Origin: Microbacterium sp. APC 3901 | Lineage (GTDB): Bacteria; Actinomycetota; Actinomycetes; Actinomycetales; Microbacteriaceae | Assembly: GCF_030407765.1 (NCBI RefSeq) | Contig: NZ_JASDCU010000010.1 | Location: 102,903 to 166,902, forward strand | Reading direction: 5' to 3' | DNA: 64,000 bases | Shown here: positions 44,054 through 51,961 of the stretch, one piece after another | How positions within the stretch are numbered: position 1 is the stretch's first letter | Layout of the letters: every line of letters starts with the position of its first letter | Made by a program: the position numbers and the translations under genes | The notes under the pieces: generated by a model | Databases searched by the model: none | Told to the model about the DNA's origin: nothing | Seen by the model: only the letters and a program-made list of their open reading frames with translations

Positions 44054-45556
44054 ATGACTCGTACCATTCCCCATTTCGTAGGCGGAAAGCACCTCACCCC
44101 CGAGGGCGGGCGCTTCGCCGACGTGTTCGATCCGAGCACTGGATCCGTCCAGGCACGCGTGCCGCTGGCCTCCGCCTCGGAGGTCGCCGACGTGATCGCG
44201 AACGCCGAGGCCGCGCAGGCCGAGTGGGCGGCGACCAACCCGCAGAAACGCGCTCGGGTGCTGCTGCGATTCCTCGATCTCGCGCAGCGAGAGATGCAGT
44301 CGCTCGCCGAACTGCTCGCGAGCGAGCACGGCAAGACGGTCGATGACGCGAAGGGCGACATCCAGCGGGGGCTCGAGGTCATCGAGTTCTCCGCAGGCGC
44401 ACCGCATCTGCTCAAGGGCGAGTACTCGACGGGCGCGGGTGCGGGAATCGACGTGTACTCGATGCGGCAGCCGCTCGGAGTGGTCGCCGCAATCACTCCG
44501 TTCAACTTCCCCGCCATGATCCCGCTGTGGAAGGCGGGCCCCGCGCTCGCCGCAGGCAACGCCGTGGTGCTCAAGCCCAGCGAGCGCGACCCCTCCGTTC
44601 CGGTGCGCATCGCCGAGCTGTTCCTCGAAGCAGGGCTGCCTGCCGGCGTGCTCAACGTCGTGCACGGTGACAAGGAGGCCGTCGACGCGCTGTTGACCGA
44701 CGATCGCATCCGTGCCGTGGGGTTCGTCGGCTCGACCCCGATCGCCGAGTACATCTACTCGACGGCCGCCGCGCACGGCAAGCGGGCGCAGTGCTTCGGC
44801 GGTGCCAAGAACCACATGATCGTCATGCCCGATGCTGACCTCGACCAGGCCGTCGACGCACTGATCGGTTCCGGCTACGGCTCGGCGGGGGAGCGCTGCA
44901 TGGCGATCTCGGTCGCGGTTCCGGTGGGCCAGCAGACGGCGGATGCTCTCGCAGCCAGGCTCACCGAGCGCGTGGCGCAGCTGCGCATCGGGCCCTCTCT
45001 CGCGCCAGACGTCGATTACGGCCCCCTCGTCACCCGGGCGGCGGTCGAACGGGTCGAGGGATACATCCAGCAAGGAGTCGACGAGGGGGCGACGGTACTC
45101 GCCGACGGCCGCGGCTTCACGGTCGAGGGGCACGAGCAGGGGTTCTACCTCGGCCCGACGCTGTTCGATCACGTGACCACCGACATGGCGATCTACCGTG
45201 AGGAGATCTTCGGGCCGGTGCTCGTTATCGCCCGCGCCGCCGACTACGAAGAGGCGCTGCGCATGGCATCCGATCACGAATACGGCAACGGCGTCGCGAT
45301 CTTCACCCGCGACGGAGATGCGGCCCGCGACTTCGCCGCACGCGTCGAGGTCGGCATGGTCGGGGTGAACGTGCCGATCCCCGTGCCGATCGCGTATTAC
45401 ACGTTCGGCGGCTGGAAGCGCAGCGGGTTCGGCGACCTCAACCAGCACGGCGCCGACGCCTTCCGCTTCTACACGAAGACCAAGACCGTCACGAGCCGCT
45501 GGCCTGCGGCGGGCATTCGCGACGGCGCGAGCTTCGTGATCCCCACCATGCACTGA
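44054..45556 (+). CDS. mmsA: Methylmalonate-semialdehyde dehydrogenase (CoA-acylating)
   Basis: The 500-residue aldehyde dehydrogenase oxidises methylmalonate semialdehyde to propionyl-CoA (and malonate semialdehyde to acetyl-CoA), the last step of valine and myo-inositol or thymine breakdown. It shows the MmsA-specific start TIPHFVGGKHL, the cofactor region GVVAAITPFNFPAMIPLWKA, the catalytic cysteine in GERCMAISVA and VPIPVPIAYYTFGGWK. ATG 44054 starts the canonical N-terminus, with GAAGGGA upstream. It heads a rightward cluster with an acyl-CoA dehydrogenase, 3-hydroxyisobutyrate dehydrogenase and enoyl-CoA hydratase, which marks valine degradation. Confidence 0.95.
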   Translation: MTRTIPHFVGGKHLTPEGGRFADVFDPSTGSVQARVPLASASEVADVIANAEAAQAEWAATNPQKRARVLLRFLDLAQREMQSLAELLASEHGKTVDDAKGDIQRGLEVIEFSAGAPHLLKGEYSTGAGAGIDVYSMRQPLGVVAAITPFNFPAMIPLWKAGPALAAGNAVVLKPSERDPSVPVRIAELFLEAGLPAGVLNVVHGDKEAVDALLTDDRIRAVGFVGSTPIAEYIYSTAAAHGKRAQCFGGAKNHMIVMPDADLDQAVDALIGSGYGSAGERCMAISVAVPVGQQTADALAARLTERVAQLRIGPSLAPDVDYGPLVTRAAVERVEGYIQQGVDEGATVLADGRGFTVEGHEQGFYLGPTLFDHVTTDMAIYREEIFGPVLVIARAADYEEALRMASDHEYGNGVAIFTRDGDAARDFAARVEVGMVGVNVPIPVPIAYYTFGGWKRSGFGDLNQHGADAFRFYTKTKTVTSRWPAAGIRDGASFVIPTMH

Positions 45557-45587
45557 CCCCCGCGCTGACCTCCCACAAGGAATCGAC

Positions 45588-46769
45588 ATGACCATGACCA
45601 CCGTCACCACCACCGCCGAAGAACGCGAGGCCATTCTCGACGCCGTCCGCGAGTTCGCCGACACCGAGCTCGCACCGTTCGCGGCCGAGCGCGACGAGAA
45701 GCACCTCTTCCCGCGGGAGTCGCTCGGCAAGGCGGGCGAACTCGGGCTCGGCGGCATCTACGTGCGCGAGGACTTCGGCGGCACCGGTCTCAGCCGCTCC
45801 GACACCGTCGCGATCTTCGAAGAGCTCGCCAAGGGCGACCCTGCCGTCGCCGCCTACATCTCGATCCACAACATGGTGGTCTGGATGATCGACACATACG
45901 GCGACGACGCGCAACGAGGCCGGTGGCTGCCACGGCTCACCACGATGCAGGAGTTCGGCGGGTACTGCCTGACCGAGCCCGGGGCCGGATCGGATGCCGC
46001 GAACATCGCCACGAGCGCGGTGCGCGACGGAGACGACTATCTGCTCACCGGCGTGAAGCAGTTCATCTCGGGTGCCGGCGAGGCCGCGGTCTACGTGGTG
46101 ATGGCACGCACCGGCGAGCCGGGTGCCCGCGGCATCAGTGCCTTCCTGGTTCCCGGAGACGCCGAGGGCCTGAGCTTCGGGGCGCCGGAGAAGAAGATGG
46201 GCTGGCATGCGCAGCCGACCCGCCAGGTGATCCTCGACGGCGTGCGCATCCCGGCATCCGGAATGCTCGGCGACGAGGGCCGTGGCTTCGCGATCGCGAT
46301 GTCGGCGCTCAACGGAGGCCGCCTCAACATCGCGGCCTGCTCGCTGGGTGGCGCGCAGTGGGCCCTCGATCGCGCGGTGCAGTACGTGCACGAGCGCGTC
46401 GCCTTCGGCGAGCCGCTGGCAGAGAAGCAGTCCATCATGTTCGCGATCGCCGACATGCGCACCGATCTGCAGGCCGCGCGTCTCATGGTCCGAGACGGCG
46501 CCGTGGCCGTCGACGAGCAGGCGCCGGATGCGACCATGCGCTGCGCCATGGCCAAGCGCTTCGCGACGGATGCCGGATTCGACGTCGCCAACCGCGCGCT
46601 GCAGCTGCACGGCGGCTACGGCTACCTGCAGGACTACGGCATCGAGCGCGTCGTGCGTGATCTGCGGGTGCATCAGATCCTCGAAGGCACCAACGAGATC
46701 ATGCGACTGATCGTCGGGCGTGAGATGCTCCGCCCCGCGGGTTCGGCGTCGATGCGGAGCGCATCATGA
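45588..46769 (+). CDS. Acyl-CoA dehydrogenase, probable isobutyryl-CoA dehydrogenase
   Basis: The 393-residue flavoenzyme has the acyl-CoA dehydrogenase fold, with YCLTEPGAGSDAANIATSA (FAD and substrate loop), a mid GRLNIAACSLGGAQWALD region, and the C-terminal LHGGYGYLQDYGIERVVRDL and HQILEGTNEIMRLI containing the catalytic-base glutamate. Its position between mmsA and mmsB points to isobutyryl-CoA as substrate. Electrons should pass to the electron-transfer flavoprotein encoded at 50210-51959. The stop overlaps the mmsB start (ATGA at 46766). Confidence 0.9.
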   Translation: MTMTTVTTTAEEREAILDAVREFADTELAPFAAERDEKHLFPRESLGKAGELGLGGIYVREDFGGTGLSRSDTVAIFEELAKGDPAVAAYISIHNMVVWMIDTYGDDAQRGRWLPRLTTMQEFGGYCLTEPGAGSDAANIATSAVRDGDDYLLTGVKQFISGAGEAAVYVVMARTGEPGARGISAFLVPGDAEGLSFGAPEKKMGWHAQPTRQVILDGVRIPASGMLGDEGRGFAIAMSALNGGRLNIAACSLGGAQWALDRAVQYVHERVAFGEPLAEKQSIMFAIADMRTDLQAARLMVRDGAVAVDEQAPDATMRCAMAKRFATDAGFDVANRALQLHGGYGYLQDYGIERVVRDLRVHQILEGTNEIMRLIVGREMLRPAGSASMRSAS

Positions 46770-47674
46770 GCGAGGCGGCCAAGGCGCGGATCGCGTTCCT
46801 CGGACTCGGCCACATGGGTCTGCCCATGGCGAAGAACCTGGTCGCGGCGGGGCACGAGGTGCACGGCTTCGACCTGGTACCTGCCGCGATCGAGGCGGCG
46901 CGGTCCGCCGGCATCCCCGTCGCGGCCAGCGGAGCGGATGCCGTGCGCGCGGCCGACGTCGTGATCACGATGTTCCCCGCCGGACGACATGTGATCGACG
47001 CCTACCGCACGGAGCTGCTGGCCGCTGCTCGGCCTGACACCCTGTTCATCGAGTCGTCGACGATCGCGGTCGACGAAGCCCGTGCCGCCCACGCCCTGGC
47101 GCTCGCAGCCGGGCATCGCAACGTCGACGCCCCGGTGTCGGGTGGTGTCGTGGGCGCCGAGAACGGCACGCTCGCCTTCATGGTCGGGGGCTCGGAGGAC
47201 GACTTCGCAGCCGCGCTGCCGGTGCTCGAGGTCATGGGAAAGCGCATCGTGCACTGTGGCGGCCCCGGACTCGGGCAGGCCGCGAAGGTCTGCAACAACA
47301 TGGTGCTCGCGGTGTCGCAGATCGCGGTCGCCGAGGCGTTCGTGCTCGGCGAGCGGCTGGGGCTCGAGCATCAGGCGCTGTTCGACGTCGTCTCGCAGGC
47401 ATCCGGTCAGTGCTGGTCGATCACGACTAACTGCCCCGTGCCCGGGCCGGTGCCGACCAGCCCGGCGAATCGCGACTACCAGCCCGGATTCGCCGGTGCG
47501 CTGATGGCGAAGGACCTCGGCCTCGCGCTGCAGGCGATCGAGCAGACGGCGACCGACGCGCAGATGGGGCGGCTCGCGCAGCAGCTCTATGCCTCCTTCG
47601 CGGCGGGCGACGGTGCGACCCGTGACTTCTCGGGCATCATCACGGACATCCGCGACGGCTCTCCCGGACACTGA
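46766..47674 (+). CDS. mmsB: 3-hydroxyisobutyrate dehydrogenase
   Basis: The 302-residue beta-hydroxyacid dehydrogenase oxidises 3-hydroxyisobutyrate to methylmalonate semialdehyde with NAD. The N-terminal Rossmann motif is FLGLGHMGLPMAKNL, the substrate loop is DAPVSGGVVGAENGTLAFMVGG, and the catalytic lysine is in GLGQAAKVCNNM. The product is the substrate of MmsA, encoded two genes earlier. It is coupled by overlap to the acyl-CoA dehydrogenase gene. Confidence 0.94.
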   Translation: MSEAAKARIAFLGLGHMGLPMAKNLVAAGHEVHGFDLVPAAIEAARSAGIPVAASGADAVRAADVVITMFPAGRHVIDAYRTELLAAARPDTLFIESSTIAVDEARAAHALALAAGHRNVDAPVSGGVVGAENGTLAFMVGGSEDDFAAALPVLEVMGKRIVHCGGPGLGQAAKVCNNMVLAVSQIAVAEAFVLGERLGLEHQALFDVVSQASGQCWSITTNCPVPGPVPTSPANRDYQPGFAGALMAKDLGLALQAIEQTATDAQMGRLAQQLYASFAAGDGATRDFSGIITDIRDGSPGH

Positions 47675-47713
47675 GCGACATACTGAGATGACCACGACGG
47701 AGAGGGCTTCACG

Positions 47714-48490
47714 ATGACCGAATACGAGACGATCCTGGTCGAGCAGCGCGGACGGGTCGGATGGATCACCCTCAACCGACCCGAGGCCCTCAATGCGCTG
47801 AACAGCCGCCTCGCGGAAGAGGTCACTGCGGCCGCCGTGGCGTTCGACCTCGACGACGGCGTCGGTGCGATCGTGGTCACCGGATCCGAGAAGGCGTTCG
47901 CCGCGGGGGCCGACATCAAGGAGATGGAGGGCATGTCGGCCGCCGAGATGATCGAGACGGACCACTTCGGTGTCTGGCACGACTTCGCGGCGGTGCGCAC
48001 CCCCGTGATCGCCGCCGTCTCGGGCTTCGCGCTCGGGGGAGGATGCGAGCTCGCCATGATGTGCGACATCATCCTCGCCGCCGACACCGCCAAGTTCGGT
48101 CAGCCCGAGATCAACCTCGGCGTCATTCCGGGCATGGGCGGCACGCAGCGCCTGATCCGGGCGGTCGGATACTACAAGGCGGCAGAACTGGTGCTGTCCG
48201 GTCGATTCATGGGCGCCGAAGAGGCGGAGCGGTCCGGACTCGTCTCGCGGGTCGTGCCGGCTTCCGAGTTGCTCGCAGAAGCCACGAAGCTGGCCGAGAC
48301 GATCGCGTCGAAGTCGCTGCCGTCGGTGTTCGCGGCCAAGGCCGCGCTCGACGCCGCCATGGAGACGACGCTCGCCGACGGTCTGGCACATGAGAAGCGG
48401 GCGTTCGCCGCGCTGTTCGACACCGAAGACCAGAAGGAAGGCATGTCGGCCTTCCGGGAGAAGCGTGCGCCCGACTTCCAGAACCGCTGA
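47714..48490 (+). CDS. Enoyl-CoA hydratase (crotonase family)
   Basis: The 258-residue enzyme closely follows short-chain enoyl-CoA hydratases: [13 protein letters not shown], the oxyanion loop AAGADIKEM, and the two catalytic glutamates in [11 protein letters not shown] and [20 protein letters not shown]. In valine breakdown it would hydrate methacrylyl-CoA to 3-hydroxyisobutyryl-CoA. It keeps both glutamates, which favours hydratase over 3-hydroxyisobutyryl-CoA hydrolase activity. It ends the cluster, 28 bp before a long-armed inverted repeat. Confidence 0.93.
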   Translation: MTEYETILVEQRGRVGWITLNRPEALNALNSRLAEEVTAAAVAFDLDDGVGAIVVTGSEKAFAAGADIKEMEGMSAAEMIETDHFGVWHDFAAVRTPVIAAVSGFALGGGCELAMMCDIILAADTAKFGQPEINLGVIPGMGGTQRLIRAVGYYKAAELVLSGRFMGAEEAERSGLVSRVVPASELLAEATKLAETIASKSLPSVFAAKAALDAAMETTLADGLAHEKRAFAALFDTEDQKEGMSAFREKRAPDFQNR

Positions 48491-48517
48491 GTTCCGCGAA
48501 GGTGGAGCGGTTTCGCG

Positions 48518-48603
48518 GTTCACAACTCAGCATGGATGGCGCCAGAAGGGCCCGCCGGTACCGATCCGGCACGCCGGTCACCGGTTGATGCTGAGTTGTG
48601 AAC
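48518..48603. repeat. Long-armed extragenic inverted repeat, copy B of GTTCACRAYTCAG family
   Basis: The 16-base arms GTTCACAACTCAGCAT (48518-48533) and ATGCTGAGTTGTGAAC (48588-48603) are exact complements and enclose a GC-rich interior with further pairing. It lies between convergent genes, so a bidirectional terminator role is plausible, but the arms are shared with copies at 18762 and 53648. Confidence 0.8.
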
Positions 48604-48617
48604 GAGCGGCGGGAGGT

Positions 48618-49061
48618 TCAGCCTCGCAGCGCCTCGACGATCTTCTCGACGCGGCGCTCGCGGGTCGCGTCCTGCTTCGCCTCGGCCACGGTGCGGGCAT
48701 GCTCCTTGCGCACCGAGTACGACAGGGCATCGAATGCGGAGCGCAGCTCGGCGTCGGAATCGAGGACTGTCGCAAGAGCTGGCGGAATCTCGACCTTGCG
48801 CTCGGCGGCATCCAGACGGATGGCGGCGTCGACCTCCTGGCCGATCTCCACCCCGAGCTCGGATCGGACGGCCTTGCTGAAGCCGATCATGTTCTGGCCG
48901 CCCATGCGGGCCAGGCGCAGGCGTGCGGTGCGTCCGTCGATCGTCACGGCGACAGGGAAGGTCTTGCCCGCCCCGAACGAGGCGACCTGCTCGTCGGTGA
49001 GAATGATCGCGGCGGCCGGGCCACGGCCTTCGAGGGTCGTGTGCAGGCGCAGTTCGCTCAT
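48618..49061 (-). CDS. DUF1905/YdeI-domain protein
   Basis: The 147-residue protein has an N-terminal DUF1905 beta-barrel (about residues 1-95: LRLHTTLEGRGPAAAIIL, GFSKAVRSELGV) and a C-terminal bacteriocin-protection/YdeI-OmpD-associated helical segment (ALSYSVRKEHARTVAEAK, RRVEKIVEAL). It is small, soluble and common in actinobacteria, without an assigned reaction. It is the last of three overlapping genes (MarR, SRPBCC, YdeI); its ATG overlaps the preceding stop (ATGA at 49058-49061). Confidence 0.82.
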   Translation of the reverse strand: MSELRLHTTLEGRGPAAAIILTDEQVASFGAGKTFPVAVTIDGRTARLRLARMGGQNMIGFSKAVRSELGVEIGQEVDAAIRLDAAERKVEIPPALATVLDSDAELRSAFDALSYSVRKEHARTVAEAKQDATRERRVEKIVEALRG

Positions 49062-49540
49062 GCGGGCAGTGTACGCCCGCGCCCGTCTGCCTCTGCTTCG
49101 GCCTCTGCGGCCAGCTGGTCGTTGCGCTGCTCGATCAGGCGTCGCATGTACTCGCGCAGTACGAGCCTGTCCACCAGCCGTCCGATGGGACCGAACGGCG
49201 AGTGGAATCTGATCGTGTCGCGCATCAGCGTGCCCTGCAGGTGCTCCTCGAACGCATGTTCGTGCCAGAACGAGCCGAACGGTCCCGAGATCTGCCGGTC
49301 GCGGAAGCCGCGGGGCGGATCGATGTCGTACACGACGGAACGCAGCCGGAACGGGATGCCGAAGTGCCGAGCCTGCCAGGTGACGATCGACCCTTCGCTG
49401 AACACACCGCCCGCCGGGGCCTCGGCCATCGTCTCGCCGTACCGAGCCATCGACCGCAGATGCAGCCCTGGGTCGAGCGCCACAGCGAAGACCGTCACAC
49501 GCGGGGCGGCGATCACGCGCTCGAGCACGAACTCGGCCAC
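49058..49540 (-). CDS. SRPBCC (START-like) domain protein
   Basis: The 160-residue product has the polyketide-cyclase/START-like ligand-binding fold (AEFVLERVIAAPRVTVFAVALD near the start, FRDRQISGPFGSFWHEHAFEE, and MRDTIRFHSPFGPIGRLVDRL at the end). GTG 49540 is selected: it lies one base behind the MarR stop and begins the family's first strand. Members of this family often bind hydrophobic ligands; the ligand is unknown. It is translationally linked to a MarR regulator upstream and a DUF1905/YdeI protein downstream. Confidence 0.8.
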   Translation of the reverse strand: MAEFVLERVIAAPRVTVFAVALDPGLHLRSMARYGETMAEAPAGGVFSEGSIVTWQARHFGIPFRLRSVVYDIDPPRGFRDRQISGPFGSFWHEHAFEEHLQGTLMRDTIRFHSPFGPIGRLVDRLVLREYMRRLIEQRNDQLAAEAEAEADGRGRTLPA

Positions 49541-49541
49541 G

Positions 49542-50096
49542 TCAGAGCGCGTCCGGCTGCGGCTTCGGGTCGCTGAAGTCTCCGGCCGCCTTGCGCATGC
49601 GCGCGACGATCGCGACCAGTTCCGTCGCGTCCTCCTTGCTGACGCCGGGGTCGGCGAAGACATCGGCGTTGAGTGCGGTGGTGGCGCGCTCGACGAGTTC
49701 GCGGCCGGCGTCGGTCAGGGAGAGCAGAGCCGCGCGGCCGTCGTGCGGATGCGGCTCGCGCACGATCAACCCGTCGCGCACCAGGCGCTCGGCCGTGCTC
49801 GTGACGGTCGTCGCGTGCACCTGGAGTCGGGCGACCACGCTGGACAGCGGCAGGCGGCCGGATCGACTGAACGCCAGCAGCCGCAGCATCTCGTAGCGGG
49901 CGAAGCTCAGCGCGAACGGCTTGAGCGCCGCATCGACCCTGGCGAGCAGCAGCTGCTGTGCCCGCATCACCGAGGTGACCACGGTCATGCCGTCGGCGGC
50001 ATCCGTCCATCCGTGCGCCAGCCACTGCCGCTTCGCCTCGGCGAGCGGATCGACGGGCAGAGGGCGGGGTCGGACCACGGTTCTACGGTAGGGCAT
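49542..50096 (-). CDS. MarR-family transcriptional regulator
   Basis: The 184-residue protein carries a winged helix (LSFARYEMLRLLAFSRSGRLPLSSVVARLQVHATTVTSTAERLVRDGLIVREPHPHDGRAALLSLTDAG), with the conserved DGRA wing. It leads a leftward unit with an SRPBCC protein and a YdeI-like protein and likely represses it in response to a small hydrophobic molecule (inference). Relatives pair with enoyl-CoA or fatty-acid genes, so a link to the acyl-CoA genes nearby cannot be excluded. Confidence 0.9.
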   Translation of the reverse strand: MPYRRTVVRPRPLPVDPLAEAKRQWLAHGWTDAADGMTVVTSVMRAQQLLLARVDAALKPFALSFARYEMLRLLAFSRSGRLPLSSVVARLQVHATTVTSTAERLVRDGLIVREPHPHDGRAALLSLTDAGRELVERATTALNADVFADPGVSKEDATELVAIVARMRKAAGDFSDPKPQPDAL

Positions 50097-50179
50097 CGGG
50101 CTCGGACTCCGGGGATGTGCTCACCGGGACGGCGGCTGGTTCCCAGTCGCTCGTCGAGTGGGACTCAGTATCAACGCGC

Positions 50180-50204
50180 TAGAATCGACGCAGTCGTGAG
50201 GAGC
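50180..50204 (+). promoter_or_regulatory. Probable -10 box and Shine-Dalgarno for etfBA
   Basis: TAGAAT (50180-50185) fits a -10 hexamer, and GAGGAG (50199-50204) lies 5 bases before the etfB ATG. No convincing -35 is visible. The leader would be very short. Confidence 0.45.
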
Positions 50205-50209
50205 AATCG

Positions 50210-50986
50210 ATGAAGATCTTCGTCCTGGTCAAAGAGGTGCCCGACACCTACGGCGATCGCAAGCTGAATCTCGAGACAGGGCTCGCCGAGCGCGGCGCCG
50301 GCGACGTGGTGCTCGATGAGATCACGGAGCGTGCGCTCGAGGTCGCGCTGAGCCATGCCGACAAGAACGAGGGCACCGAGGTCGTCGCTATCGCGATGGC
50401 CCCCGCTGGGTCGACGGCGTCGGTGCGGAGGGCGCTCGCGATCGGCGCCGGATCCGCCGTGCACATCGCCGATGAGCAGCTCGCCGGGGCCGACCTCGGG
50501 CTCACGGCGGAGACTCTGGCCGCGGCGATCCGTCGGGCCGAGCCCGACCTGGTGATCACCGGCAACCTCTCGACCGACGGTTCGGGCGGGGTGATGGCCG
50601 CCATGCTCGCCGAGCACCTCGGCTGGGCCCACGCGACCGCGCTCACCTCTGTCGAGATCACGGCCGACGGCATCACGGGCACACGAGGGGCGGATGCCGG
50701 AGCGCAGCCGATCTCGGCATCCCTCCCCGCCGTCATCTCGATCACCGAGGCGCTGCCCGACGCGCGCTTTCCGAACTTCAAGGGCATCATGGCGGCGAAG
50801 AAGAAGCCGCTCGAGGTCCTGTCCCTCGACGACCTCGGCGTCTCGGCCGACCCGGCCGCGGCTCCCCGCACGATCATGACCTCGGTCGCCGAGAAGCCGC
50901 CGCGCGCGGCCGGTGTGAAGATCGTCGATGAGGGCGATGCCGCCGAGAAACTCGTCGAATACCTCGTGCAGAACAGGCTGGTGTGA
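50210..50986 (+). CDS. etfB: Electron transfer flavoprotein, beta subunit
   Basis: The 258-residue protein is the AMP-binding subunit of ETF, which accepts electrons from acyl-CoA dehydrogenases. It begins [19 protein letters not shown] and carries the ETF-beta stretches [35 protein letters not shown] and [20 protein letters not shown]. The alpha-subunit gene starts 1 bp after its stop. The isobutyryl-CoA dehydrogenase at 45588 is a likely local electron donor. Confidence 0.95.
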   Translation: MKIFVLVKEVPDTYGDRKLNLETGLAERGAGDVVLDEITERALEVALSHADKNEGTEVVAIAMAPAGSTASVRRALAIGAGSAVHIADEQLAGADLGLTAETLAAAIRRAEPDLVITGNLSTDGSGGVMAAMLAEHLGWAHATALTSVEITADGITGTRGADAGAQPISASLPAVISITEALPDARFPNFKGIMAAKKKPLEVLSLDDLGVSADPAAAPRTIMTSVAEKPPRAAGVKIVDEGDAAEKLVEYLVQNRLV

Positions 50987-50987
50987 C

Positions 50988-51959
50988 ATGACCTACCCCG
51001 AGAACCCGATCCTCGTCGTGGTCGACCTCGACCCGGCAGGCAACCCCGCCAGCAGCACTGCGGCCCTGATCGGCGCCGCCTCGACGGTCGGCGCACCGGT
51101 CGCGCTCGTCGTCGGCGGCTCGACGGAGGCCGCAGCTCAGGTCGCCGCCGCCGGAGCATCCGTCGTGCTCATGGCCGATGCCGACGAGACGATCCTCACT
51201 GTGCCGGTCGTCGATGCGCTGCAGGCCGCCTTCGAACAGGTGCGACCGGATGCCGTCCTCATCTCGAACTCGATCGCGGGGCGCGACGTCGCCGGCCGAT
51301 TCGCGGTGCGCGAGAAACTGGCGCTGTCGGTCGACGCCGTCGGTGTCTCGCGCGATGACGAGGGCATCGTCGCGAACCACTCCGTGTACGGCGGTGCCTA
51401 CCTCACAGACTCGGCCCCCACCCTCGGCGCCCCGGTGATCACGGTGCGCCAGGGTGCTGTCGATGCTCGCGCAGAGGCGGTCGCGTCGCCGACCGTCGAA
51501 GCGCTGACCGTTGCGGCTTCCGGCTCCGCTGCTGCCACCGTGGGTGCTGTCGAAGCGGTCGAGGCCACCTCATCCCGCCCCGAGCTGCGCGGTGCGACCC
51601 GGGTCGTCTCCGGCGGCCGTGGACTCGCGTCGAAAGAGAAGTTCGTGCTCGTCGAAGAGCTCGCCGATGCGCTCGGTGCAGCCGTCGGCGCCTCGCGGGC
51701 CGCGGTGGATGCCGGATACATCCCGCAGTCGCACCAGGTGGGTCAGACCGGTGTCTCGGTGTCTCCGCAGCTGTATGTCGCCCTCGGCATCTCGGGTGCG
51801 ATCCAGCACCGTGCGGGCATGCAGACGGCCAAGAACATCGTCGCGATCAACAAAGACGGCGAGGCGCCGATCTTCGACGTCGCGGACTTCGGCATCGTCG
51901 GCGACCTGTTCACGATCGTCCCGCAGGTGATCGCGGGCCTCGAGGCGCGGAAGAAGTAG
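50988..51959 (+). CDS. etfA: Electron transfer flavoprotein, alpha subunit
   Basis: The 323-residue subunit binds the FAD of ETF. The C-terminal FAD domain is clear ([75 protein letters not shown]). ATG 50988 follows the etfB stop directly. A membrane cytochrome b gene begins 2 bp after its stop, an uncommon neighbour that may take the electrons onwards. Confidence 0.95.
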   Translation: MTYPENPILVVVDLDPAGNPASSTAALIGAASTVGAPVALVVGGSTEAAAQVAAAGASVVLMADADETILTVPVVDALQAAFEQVRPDAVLISNSIAGRDVAGRFAVREKLALSVDAVGVSRDDEGIVANHSVYGGAYLTDSAPTLGAPVITVRQGAVDARAEAVASPTVEALTVAASGSAAATVGAVEAVEATSSRPELRGATRVVSGGRGLASKEKFVLVEELADALGAAVGASRAAVDAGYIPQSHQVGQTGVSVSPQLYVALGISGAIQHRAGMQTAKNIVAINKDGEAPIFDVADFGIVGDLFTIVPQVIAGLEARKK

Positions 51960-51961
51960 TC

